DNA from: Saccharum officinarum
Lineage: Eukaryota; Streptophyta; Magnoliopsida; Poales; Poaceae
Assembly (NCBI GenBank): GCA_020631735.1
Contig: CM036221.1
Coordinates: forward strand, 13,931,381-13,995,380
DNA: 64,000 bases
Direction of reading: 5' to 3'
Shown: positions 42,305 through 51,830 of the stretch, piece by piece
How positions within the stretch are numbered: the stretch's first letter is position 1
Layout: every line of letters starts with the position of its first letter
Position numbers and translations under genes: made by a program
The notes under the pieces: model-generated
What the model saw: the letters and a program-made list of their open reading frames with translations, nothing else
The model's database searches: none
What the model was told of the DNA's origin: nothing

Positions 42305-43999
42305 TCATGCACCTGAAGCATTATCTCGTGGCCCCTCAGTTGTAGAAGAGGCATCAGTTACTGCAGAGATGTAAAAAATAATTGAGAACAAAATCAGCAT
42401 GTTGATGAATGCATTGACCATAAACCTAAGTAGAAACAGCATTACACGACGAATCTGCTACTAAAAGAGAAAATGACAACTTTACAAACGTCTACTAATC
42501 CAAAAGCAACCACAGTGGCATCAACAATGTTTCTTGAGCGCTGATATTATCTTCATATATGCAAGCTCGTTGCTAACTGACATATATACAACAAGCCTAC
42601 TTGCAGTCTAGAAGACATTAATAACAAATCATTCTTGAGCACTGATCTATATTATCTTCATATATGCAGGCTTGTTGCTAACTGAGATACTATTACTTGC
42701 AGTGTAGAAGACATTAATAGCAAATCATATATATAATAAAGGATGTAAAGTTAACAGACCAGCAGCACACATAGATATAAGTAGGTGCTTAGCTACATAT
42801 ATCTTACCTGGAATGCAGAAGCTTGTATAAGGAACGACCATCTCATTATAAAAAGGAATGGGTGCAGTGTCAAACGCCGAAACCTTCCTAGCCCTCCCTG
42901 AATTGAGTTGGACCATATAGATACCACCAGGGTGGTTACGCGCATGCGCCCGTGTGCCCACAAAGATGACATCGGTGCTCTCCGCAAATCCGACCAAATA
43001 TACACTCCGAAACCTTGAATGGGGAACAGATGCCCACCGTGGAGATGGTAGGGCACCATTAGGTAGCAGTTCCTCAAGATCTATGGCCCTGCCCCTTGTC
43101 CATCGTGCAACTTCGTCACTGCCTGAAGCTGCTTCCCTTGACCATAGTTGTAGAAGGAGGCTTGATTCGTCCTCCTCGACGTCCATGCATCCCAGCCCAC
43201 CGTCCCCCATGGGCATCACGAAAAAGGAACAAATTTGGGACACCGGCCGTGGAGGCCCTTCGATGATCGATAAGCGCTGTGCACCAAGCTGGTACTCCAA
43301 GGCATACTCCGAGCTGTAGTGGAAGTAGAGAGTGTCTCCCACAAGGGTGTTGCGGCATATGCCAAAACACCGGGGCCGGAGACGGGACTGGGGCTTCTGA
43401 ACAGAGATCGCCTCACTCCAATTGTCCGTCACCGAGGAGTACACACGAACATACAATTGTCGGCCGTGACTCCAGATGAAGGCCACGCGGAAGGGGCCAC
43501 CGTGGCATATGCTGTGGTCGCAGCCTTCCACAGCGGCGGAGCAGAGCACCGCGGCGTTGAAGTGGCCGCCCGATACGTCCGTGAGTGGGGGCGAGAGCCG
43601 GGGCAGGCAGCGCTGCTCGTTCGTCAACGGGTCCCAGACGATGAGGTCATAGTTTAGTTTCCTGCCGAGGAGTGGGCTCGGCGCGCGGAAGAGGACGCGG
43701 CCGTGGCGGCAATCGAGCACGACCCGCCCCGGGAGGTCGCGGGCGGTGGGGCGGCCGGAGGCGGGGTTGTTGGGGACGAAGCGGGACGCGTAGTTTCCGG
43801 AGATGCGGAGGAACCCCACGACTGATGGCATCCGGTGGACCTCCCGGTGGCGGCGGCGGAAGGCGGGGTCGGCGAGGATGCTGCGCCAGCGCTTGCAGGC
43901 GAGGGAGGCGCGGAGGAGGCACGCGGGGTCGTCCGGTGGGAGGCGGAGGAAGGCCTCGCCGAGGAGGTCGTCCGACAGCTCGGGCGGCGGCGGCGGCAT
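42305..43999 (-). CDS. F-box protein, copy A (intact)
   Basis: Two exons on the - strand: 43999-42808 and 42360-42305, GT-AG (donor TTCCAG/GTAAGA, acceptor ATCTCTGCAG), phase 1. It encodes about 415 residues. The F-box is at residues 6-47 (LSDDLLGEAFLRLPPDDPAC.. CKRWRSILADPAF), so it should bind SKP1 and act as the substrate receptor of an SCF ubiquitin ligase. The rest resembles the plant F-box-associated region (DPLTNEQRCLPRL, VYSSVTDNWSEA, DTLYFHYSSEYALEYQ) found in many grass-specific F-box proteins; the substrate is unknown. If the donor is ignored, the frame reads on to 42725 with a less plausible tail; the spliced tail VTDASSTTEGPRDNASGA is supported because two other copies of the exon keep the same frame and stop. 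No break seen. Confidence 0.87.
42361..42807 (-). other. Intron of F-box copy A
   Basis: 447 bp; contains two internal repeats of the phrase CTGATATTATCTTCATATATGCA..GCTTGTTGCTAACTGA (42541 and 42643), also found in the 3' flank and in unit 2. Confidence 0.75.
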
Positions 44000-44260
44000 G
44001 GCTGGGGTCGCTCGGTCGATCGAAGGAAGCGAGGCGAGGGTTTGAGATTTGGGGATCTGGGGACTGGGAGGGGAAGACGGAAAAGCGATTCTGGGGAATC
44101 ACGGAACAGGGAAGAGTGAGCGTGCCTGTGAACTGTGTGATTCTGTGAAGGAGCGCTACTGTTGTCGCTACCTGGTTCGGTTCGACCATGTAGCGGTAGC
44201 GGAGTACCGGAGGACGGAGGTGGTTCCCCTCCGTGAGATTTTTATTCTTTTATTTAAAAT

Positions 44261-44483
44261 AATACTCCCTCTATTTTAATACTTCATCTGTTTCTAAATA
44301 AATCAATTCCTAAATGCAAGTCAAACTATCTTTTCCCTGTTCCTTTTGCTAAAATTTAGTTTATACTGATTTGTTTTGAGAGAAAAACAAGTAAGAACAT
44401 CTACGATAAAATGAGCATATCATGAGAATATATTTTTGAAACATCCGATGTGACATCCTAAAATTTTTCACCCCACCAACTAA
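44261..44483. mobile_element. Remnants of Stowaway- and Tourist-like ends
   Basis: TACTCCCTCTATTTTAATA at 44264 resembles a Stowaway end; GATGTGACATCCTAAAATTTTTCACC at 44448 resembles the right part of a Tourist-like copy that ends at the next element. Confidence 0.45.
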
Positions 44484-44806
44484 GGCCTTGTTTAGTTCGT
44501 GGGCGAAAAGTTTTTGGGTATCACATCGGATGTTTCGTGGGATGTCGGAAGGGGTGTTCGAATACTAATAAAAAAACTAATTTCATAACTCCCTGGAAAC
44601 AGCGAGACGAATTTATTAAGCCTAATTAATCCGTCATTAGTACATGTGTGTACTGTAGCAACTATGACTAATCATAAACTAATTAGGTTTAAAACATCTG
44701 TCTTGCAAAATCCATGTAAATTGTGTAATTAGTTTTTTTATCTATATTTAATGCTTGATGCATATGTCTAAACATTTGATGTGATGAGGTGAAAAGTTTT
44801 CACCTA
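44484..44806. mobile_element. Tourist-like MITE, larger subtype
   Basis: GGCCTTGTTTAGTTCGTGGGCG at the left. The internal GATGTCGGAAGGGGTGTTCG resembles 29354. The right end is truncated at TTTTCACCTA where the next copy begins. Confidence 0.7.
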
Positions 44807-45049
44807 GGCACCGTTTGGATGCCGAAATTTTTGGCAAAACGCTACTGTAGCGTTTTCGTTGTTATTTGACAAATATTGTCCAATCATGGTCTAATTAGGC
44901 TTAAAAGATTCGTCTCGTCTATTTCGTCTAAACTGTGTAATTACGTTTGTTTTTTATCTATATTTAATGCTTCATGCATGCGTCCAAAGATTCGATGTGA
45001 CGGAAAATCTTGAAAAATTTGGCATTTTGGGGTGCAACCGAACAGGCCC
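44807..45049. mobile_element. Tourist-like MITE, CTA target duplication
   Basis: GGCACCGTTTGGATGCCGAAATTTTTGGC with inverse TTTTGGGGTGCAACCGAACAGGCC; CTA at 44804-44806 and 45050-45052. Confidence 0.8.
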
Positions 45050-45128
45050 CTAAACACCCGCGTGTGGGGGTCGGGGTGGGGGGAGGGTCAGACACGCGAG
45101 GTCAGGTCAGCAGTCAGCTTCTGCCTTC

Positions 45129-45400
45129 GGCCCTGTTTAGTTACCAAATTTCCCTCCTAAATTCTACTATGCAAAAAGAAGATTTCCATCACATCAAAAT
45201 ATCGACATATGTATGGAATACTAATTGTAGATGAAATCAAAAATTAATTGTATAGTTTTGTTGTTCTTTACGAGACGAACATTTTGAGCCTAATTAATCA
45301 ATTTTTGGACAATTTTTTATACTAAAAAACAAAATGCTACAGTGTGCTACAGTGCGGAACAGTGATTCCGCCGCCGCCGAATCTGGCAACTAAACACGCC
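45129..45400. mobile_element. Tourist-like MITE
   Basis: GGCCCTGTTTAGTTACCAAATTTCCC with inverse TCTGGCAACTAAACACGCC. Confidence 0.8.
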
Positions 45401-45403
45401 CTA

Positions 45404-45665
45404 GATCCCAAATTTTCTCCCAAATTCCACTGTGCAAAAAGAAGATTCTCCATCACATCAAAATACCGGCACATGTATGGAGTACTAAATGTAGATGAAA
45501 TCAAAAACTAATTACACAGTTTAGTTGTACTTTGTGAGACGAATCTTTTGAGCCTAATTAGTCAATGTTTGGACAAAAATTCACAAATACAAACGAGATG
45601 TTACAGTGCAGAATCCGGCACTATGCAGATTTGGGTCATCCCAAATCTGGCCAACTAAACACGGC
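45404..45665. mobile_element. Tourist-like MITE, left end missing
   Basis: The body starts ATCCCAAATTTTCTCCC without the GGCCTTGTTTAG end; the right end ATCTGGCCAACTAAACACGGCC is intact. It abuts the preceding copy. Confidence 0.75.
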
Positions 45666-46069
45666 CTTCTGCGTCTGCATGGTTGGGCCTGGGCGCCTTG
45701 TCCCTGCCCTGCCTCCTGGACAGGACAGGTCTGTGCTGCTCTCTCTGGGCCTCTGCCAATGCCAGACTCGCAGTACGGGTGCCAGGCTGCTCTGCTGCTG
45801 CTCGTCCGGATCGGTCTCCCGTCTAGCCGTCCCGTTTCACACACAAACCAACCAACCTCTGTTCCGTGTCCCATACTAGCCGACGATCCCCCGTGCCCAT
45901 AGCCGACGCTCGAAACAGGTTTTTACTGTTCCACACACGCGCGCCCAAAGCCGACGCTCGAAACCGGGCGGGGAGGCGAACGGGACGAACAGCATGAGAC
46001 GCTGCGAACGCGCAGGGGACGATGGTGGAGTGCTGTAGCATGTAGCCACCGATAGAGTGCTACTACCTA
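45666..46069. other. GC-rich spacer of unit 2
   Basis: Counterpart of parts of 37004-37620. The phrase CCGACGCTCGAAAC occurs twice (45902 and 45951). No protein recognised in the open frames at 45565-45902. Confidence 0.45.
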
Positions 46070-46312
46070 GGCCTTGTTTAGATGCACTCCAAAAGTTGAA
46101 ATTTTTTCACTCTCTCTCCATCACATCAATCTTTGGATCCATGCATGAAGTAGTAAATGTAGGTAAAAAAATAACTAATTACACAGTTTAGTTGAAAATC
46201 ACGAGATGAATCTTTTGAGCCTAGTTGGTCCATGATTGGACAATATTTGTCAAATAAGACGAAAGTGGTACTATTCATCGGGTTGAAATTTTTTCACAAT
46301 CTAAACGTGGCC
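46070..46312. mobile_element. Tourist-like MITE, CTA target duplication
   Basis: GGCCTTGTTTAGATGCACTCC with inverse ACAATCTAAACGTGGCC; CTA at 46067-46069 and 46313-46315. Differs from 35021-35262 at only a few bases. Confidence 0.87.
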
Positions 46313-46618
46313 CTAGATGCGGAAACAAAAAAAATGGAATCATCCATGTGTGTGCAAAGTTTGAGCTTGAGCAAAAACTTAAGCAGGGAGACAAATAACG
46401 AGAGAGAAAATAGCACGTCAATAGTTTGCGCCCGAACCATACACCAAGAGCACAAGAACCGCATACACACTATTGTCTTGTCTGTTCAATGCTTCTCTCT
46501 CTCGGTTACCGAGTAAGTACTAGGTTATATCCATGCGTCTACTCTCTCTGTCCTAATAAAAATGATGTCTTAGCATTCAAATTGTGTCAATAAAAATATC
46601 GTTTTAGGGTGCAACTAC

Positions 46619-46903
46619 GCCCGTGTTCAGTTCCGGAATCGAAGCTGCCGATTCGGCTCTGGCTGCTACAGTGTTCCTGCCGGAACACTGTAGCAGCTTT
46701 TTGTTTTTTAGTGTAAAAAATTATCCAAAAAATGATTAATTAGACTTAAAATGTTCGTCTCGCAAAGTACAACAAAACTATACAATTAGTTTTTGATTTA
46801 ATCTACATTTAGTACTCCATGCATTTGCCGACATTTTGATGTGACGGGGAATCTCCTTTTTGCATAGTGCAATTTGGGGGGAAATTGGGAACTAAACAAG
46901 GGC
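46619..46903. mobile_element. Tourist-like MITE
   Basis: GCCCGTGTTCAGTTCCGG with inverse GGGAACTAAACAAGGGC; TAC occurs on both sides. A perfect internal inverted pair, GCTGCTACAGTGTTCC and GGAACACTGTAGCAGC (46663 and 46682), would form a strong hairpin. Confidence 0.75.
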
Positions 46904-47103
46904 TACTATGCCTACGAGCAACAGCACTCTCTACCATAGCCTGCAGCCAGCTCCACCCTGCATGGGAAAGCGGAGCGCAAGAGATAGAAATCTTGTGTCC
47001 ACTGTACTAGAAGTAGGGATTGGTTGGTACTTTTACTCTAGTCTTGGTACTCGTGTCTATTCCTACAATGAGTTTAATTTTAGGATAGAGGGAGTACATC
47101 TTA

Positions 47104-47347
47104 GGGTGTGTTCACTTCGTGAAAAGTAGCTGAAAAGTTACTGTATCATCTTTCGTTGTTATTTGGCAAAATTTGTCCAATTATGGACTAACTAGGCTCA
47201 GAAGATTCGTCCCGACATTTACAGACAAACTATACAATTAGTTATCTTTTTTACCTACATTTAATGCTCCATGCATGCGTCAAAAGATTTGATGTGATGG
47301 GTGTAAGAGGAAATATTTTGGGTTAGGATGGGGAAGTGAACAAGGCC
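47104..47347. mobile_element. Tourist-like MITE, TTCACTTC subtype
   Basis: GGGTGTGTTCACTTCGTGAAAAG with inverse GGGGAAGTGAACAAGGCC. Same subtype as 62143-62386. Confidence 0.82.
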
Positions 47348-47799
47348 CTATCGTCTGTTGCTGCTGATATTGAGCAGGTTCAGTTGTTGGTATTGGGGCA
47401 CACATGGGTTAAGTGAAATAGGATTGTCATTGGCGGTGGGGGCCCATTTTTGTGTTAGAAAATGCATAGTCAAATTCATCTAAAAAACTTCATAATCATC
47501 GCCCAAGAAATAGGACGGCTCTAATTAGATTTTTCAGGCATCGGATTCTTCCAGGAGAAAAGAGAAAACAAGACCAAGTTATTTCAATCAATTTCAGAGA
47601 AGCAGCAGAAATATAACAGAACCAAATGGTGCACACAAGATTGAAGCAGAGAAGCTCCCATCGCGCCTTTTTTCCCCTGTCCTCGCGCTCTTTTCCCTCT
47701 CGTATACAGTAGGGCACAACAAACAAGTGGGCCTCGTGCAATTGCGCCGTGGCTCGGTGGACGCTCGTCTCTCGCACGCCGCCGTCGTTCCATGGCCAG

Positions 47800-48110
47800 G
47801 GAACGGCGCTGCTGTTTCGACGCCTCGCTGTCATACAAGCATGTATGTTTAGAGGATCTGATTCCCTCCCCAGCTTCTTCGCAAGCGTGATGAAATGGTA
47901 CTTTCCATTGGCAATCACTTGATGCACTTCGTCCTTGCCGGTAAACTGAATCGCAACTCCGGGGGCATTCGTCACTTCCAACTTCCCAAGGGCATGAACA
48001 GCGTCGTTGTTCAGATCGAACACATGCATAAATACGCGCTCATGAAAGTTCAACTAGAAGTCGATTTTCACCGAAGAAGAGCACGCATATGCTCTAGTGC
48101 TCAGCTCAAA
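47800..48110 (-). pseudogene. Unidentified gene fragment
   Basis: On the - strand a frame from about 48053 reads LNFHERVFMHVFDLNND, then HALGKLEVTNAPGVAIQFTG and KYHFITLAKKLG, balanced composition unlike a chance frame. An in-frame TAG sits just before it (VKIDF-stop-LNFHE), and there is no ATG in a sensible place, so it is most likely a broken exon. I do not recognise the family. Confidence 0.4.
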
Positions 48111-48880
48111 GTGGCTCTATCCAACCTGAGCATGAACAATAATATAAACACATGACACAAAACCAAATGTAGGGATATAAGCGGATTCCATGGCTCAAAG
48201 TCACAATGAAATTGATCATGTATGTATTGACCTATTATATTAACTATTTATGTGACTCAACAGCCATATACAACTGATTTGAGATGGTGCAAGAGATTGA
48301 TTATTAACATTTCACAGATCATTAATTTGTTGGTTTGGATTCTCTACAAAGGCGGCATGAGATTCCAACACGAAACAGAACTGAGATGGAAAACCTTAAT
48401 CTACATCATCTATGCCACAATATACAAACACAGTCACTTGTATAAAACCTACTAGTAATGTTACCAATGGAGCAAACGATAATTGATTCAAAACATGCAT
48501 TATAATCCCACCTTCAAGCAACATTGAATGCACTCTCATTTGCACTATTTTTCTTATTGGGATCAACCGTGCAAGGGACTTACAAACTACAGATGCACAG
48601 CTGACGTCTAGGGCAACCAACTCAGGTAGATGCACCTGTACTGCCTGTATATTATCCATCAGGTTGTTTTGACTGCTTACTACAGCAAGGTGGGAATAAA
48701 TCAGAAGTCGTGCACTTAAAGTGTCCAACATAGCAGCTGCACAAGTGAAGTATGCAAAACTCAGATTTCCAGTACCTGCTCACGAATTCAGATAACTGAT
48801 GCAGCCCTGAAATCTGCTGCAACACAACTAATTCACAATATCCAAAAGGCAAGAAAAAAGACAATGCCAACGCAAAATGC
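48111..48880. other. Intergenic, no gene recognised
   Basis: AT-rich with short frames only. No counterpart noticed in unit 1. Confidence 0.4.
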
Positions 48881-49062
48881 TATGAATTTAAATAGTTCCA
48901 TCACCAGAAAATCAGTAAGTCCCAAACAGTTGTCTCATAGCAAAATGAACTGACATGTCCTAAAAGTTCATCCCACTGCATAAACTCAGAAACGCAACTT
49001 GCAAACATCACAAAACGCTTCCTGGTTGATTCAGAAGCCCATGCACAAGCAGCTTGAGATTG

Positions 49063-49115
49063 TCATGCATCTGAAGTATCTCCTGGCCCCTCAGTTCTAG
49101 AAGAGGCATCATTTA
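49063..49115 (-). pseudogene. Orphan terminal exon of an F-box gene (copy C)
   Basis: Acceptor ATCTCTGCAG, then a phase-1 exon encoding VNDASSRTEGPGDTSDA and stop, one codon shorter than the copy A exon. It keeps frame and stop although no F-box body lies upstream. Confidence 0.8.
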
Positions 49116-49186
49116 CTGCAGAGATGTAAAAAATAATTGAGAACAAAATCAGCAGGTTGATGAATGCATTGCCCATAAACCTAAGT

Positions 49187-49303
49187 ACCATGTTCGTTTG
49201 AACTTATCAGCAGAATCAATAGTCATCCAGCAGTGTTTTTCTCTCACAACAAACCAGCGAACAATACTTTTAGCACAATAAACCAGCGAAACGAACAGGC
49301 TGA
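49187..49303. mobile_element. Short MITE-like element in the copy C intron
   Basis: CCATGTTCGTTTGAACTTATCAGC ... CCAGCGAAACGAACAGGCTGA. The sequence on both sides is continuous in copies A (42429-42450) and B (51577-51598), which lack it. Confidence 0.75.
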
Positions 49304-49566
49304 CAATCGTACGACTAATCTGCTACTAAAAGAGAAACATGACAACTTTACAAACGTTTAATAATCCAAAAGCAACCACAGTGGCATCAACAAAGTTTCT
49401 TGAGTGCTGATATTATCTTCATATACGCAGGCTTGTTGCTAACTGACATACAATTACTTAACAGGCTAGAAGACATTAATAACAAATAATTATCTTCATA
49501 TATGCACGCTTGTTGCTAAACTCGCATACTACTAGAAACTACGTGCAGTGTTGCTGCGCGACAGCC

Positions 49567-49733
49567 CAGTGGCGGAGCCACCGCCTGACCACCCCGGGCA
49601 GCTGGCCAGGCTCATCGCCGATGTTCAAAAGGAAAATATCTTTATATCAAAGTAGAATCCTGTAATTTTCTAGCTAAATATTTTTGCATAACAAGAACTG
49701 TCCGGGCTCCTAAAAGCTTCTGGCTCCGCTAAT
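49567..49733. mobile_element. 167-bp MITE with 9-bp target duplication and an empty site in unit 1
   Basis: CAGTGGCGGAGCCACC and inverse CTGGCTCCGCTAAT. GCGACAGCC precedes it (49558-49566) and GTGACAGCC follows (49734-49742). Unit 1 reads GCAGCGTGACAGCCTGTTTTGG at 41502-41523 without it. A 9-bp duplication suggests a Mutator-like element; 8 bp (hAT) cannot be excluded. Confidence 0.85.
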
Positions 49734-50474
49734 GTGACAGCCTGTTTTGGCCAGCACGTGATCCGTGACAGCGTGAGTAATAGAGACCCCATCCAGTTTC
49801 GCACGATTATTGATACAGTTGCTAAATATGGGCAATGGACACCGCATCTTATCTTATAAACCTGGTGATAGTTTAGGCCATGGTAAGATCCATTGTGTTT
49901 ATGTAAGTTTCTTTTGTTTGTATAGTATTTGTTTGTCACGTGAGTGATTTCCCTGCATCAGAAGTGAAGTGAAACTATGCAGGGTTTTTAGAGTGCATTA
50001 CTTTATCTTAACATAGAACAGAATCTACATTGCTGACTTGTTTCAATTTATTTAGTGAGTTGACAAGTTGATAGTGTAGTAAGGAGAAATGGTGTCTTTG
50101 TTGGAGAGAATCTATAGTATCAAATGGTGGTGGCAGAAATAGCAAAATGTGGCTGATAATTATTTGAGAGCCTTGTTTCCCTCATGTGCCAGCCATGGAC
50201 ATCGAGCTGCTGCTGCCCACGGGGGATGCACTTGACCCATCGAACTGAGAACCCAAATATGTAGAAGTAATGCTACAAACATATAACAACTGTCAATTAA
50301 AATTAAGAGCTAAGGAAGTAGATATATAAATGGAGTTTATCTTATTCAATTTTACTTTGTAGTTATATGCAGACATATGTCACATTCTATTGATCTTAAA
50401 TATGACAACACCACCAAAACAATCGATGGTGGTTTACTGACAGATGAGAAAACAAGATCATAGCCTAATTGTTG

Positions 50475-51270
50475 TGATGTTTCAGTAGCACCTCCACTGG
50501 CTGGGTTCGACTCGTGGGTCTAGTTTAGTTCATTTAATAGTTTTCAAGCAATACCACTGAGGGAACATATATCATGTGGAATGTGAGGTCTGTAGTTAGT
50601 TTTAGCATTAAGGGGAAAAAGAATATACAGCTATGAGGATCACGCAAGGAAGTGATCAAGAAAGCAGTATGCTGCACTCATAATTCCTCAACAGACACAA
50701 GTCTGTCTCACAATATTGCCTGAGGCTAACTTGATTCAAATATTTCTACTGGAGCTAATTTTGCATTATCTGTAAATTGTAGAATTTAAGAACAACACAA
50801 TGCATGTTTTACAGGACATAAAGTTAGTAATGGATCTGCACTCAGTAGATGGATTTGAGTGGCCTATTTGTTCTGCAAAATTCTGATCCAGCACTCGACA
50901 AAATTATATATAGCTTCCATAGTTTTGATTCAACTGAAGTATTATATATCAAATGTTAACCAAACTATCAGATCAGAGGTAGTAAAGATAGTAAGAGTCT
51001 GAAGATTTAGGTAAATAAATAGCAACTGCTTAGAACAAAAGCATAATTAAATATGATAATCATGTAACAAATCTGGGGCTTGAGAACATTGTTAATAATC
51101 ACTTCAAACTTTTAGATCATATCAAATTGGTTAGGTACCTATGACAAAGCAAGAGTAACAATGATATTTGATATATCTTTGGAAATTAAAAAGAGAAGCA
51201 ATATTTCAACAGATGGTGACATGGATGACCAAGGGTGGTTGGTATTATGTTTGGTTTAACCTAGCGAAAT
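50475..51270. other. Segment absent from unit 1, no gene seen
   Basis: Its right-hand boundary sequence (CTATGAATTTAAATA.. CAGTAAGTCCCAAACAG) also occurs at 48881-48930, so at least that part is ancestral and was deleted from unit 1. The rest is AT-rich without recognisable coding sequence. Confidence 0.5.
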
Positions 51271-51453
51271 GCTATGAATTTAAATAATTGGACACCAGAA
51301 AATCAGTAAGTCCCAAACAGTTGCCTCACAGCAAAATGAACTGACATGTCCCGAAAGCTCATCCCACTGCATAAACTCAGAAATACAACTTGCAAATATC
51401 ACGGCACGCTTACTGGTTGATTGAGAATCCCATGCACAAGCAGATTGAGATTG

Positions 51454-51509
51454 TCATGCACCAGAAGCATTATCTCCTGGCCCCTCAGTTGTAGAAGAGG
51501 CATCAATTA
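51454..51509 (-). pseudogene. Orphan terminal exon of F-box copy B
   Basis: Same acceptor and phase as copy A; encodes VIDASSTTEGPGDNASGA and stop, the same length (56 nt) as the copy A exon. Its body has been lost; see 57175-57254. Confidence 0.82.
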
Positions 51510-51830
51510 CTGCAGAGATGTAAAAAATAATTGAGAAAAAAAATCAGCAGGTTGATGAATGCATTGCCCATAAACCTAAGTAGAAACAAAATCGTACGAC
51601 GAATCTGCTACGAAAAGAGACAAATGACACCTTTACAAACGTTTACTAACCCAAAAGCAAACACAGTGGCATCAACAAAGTTTCTTGAGCACTGATATTA
51701 TCTACATATATATGCAGGCTTGTTGCTAACTGACATCCAATTACTTGCAGTCTAGACTCTAGAAGACATTAATAACAAATCATTTTTGAGCGCTCATATT
51801 ATCTTCATATATGCAGGCTTGTTGCTAAAC

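Larger units (their letters stand above)
36737..44260. repeat. Segmental duplication, unit 1
   Basis: This block matches unit 2 (about 45080-57480) in the same order: GTGTCAGACACGCGACGTCAGG (36740) with 45090; CTGGGCCTGAGCGCCTGGACC and TCTGCCAATGCCAGACGCGCAG (37012-37078) with 45683-45773; GGAATCATCCACGTGCGTGC (40719) with 46338; the F-box 3' region 41320-42480 with 49360-51600; and the F-box 5' end with 57175. The MITE sets differ, so many insertions post-date the duplication. Confidence 0.75.

Noticed and set aside
42725..42807. Unspliced C-terminal tail of F-box copy A
   Set aside because: A consensus donor (GTAAGA) precedes it, and the phase-matched terminal exon is conserved in three copies.
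43672..44148. Gly/Arg-rich frames opposite F-box copy A
   Set aside because: Low-complexity shadow of the GC-rich F-box N-terminus.
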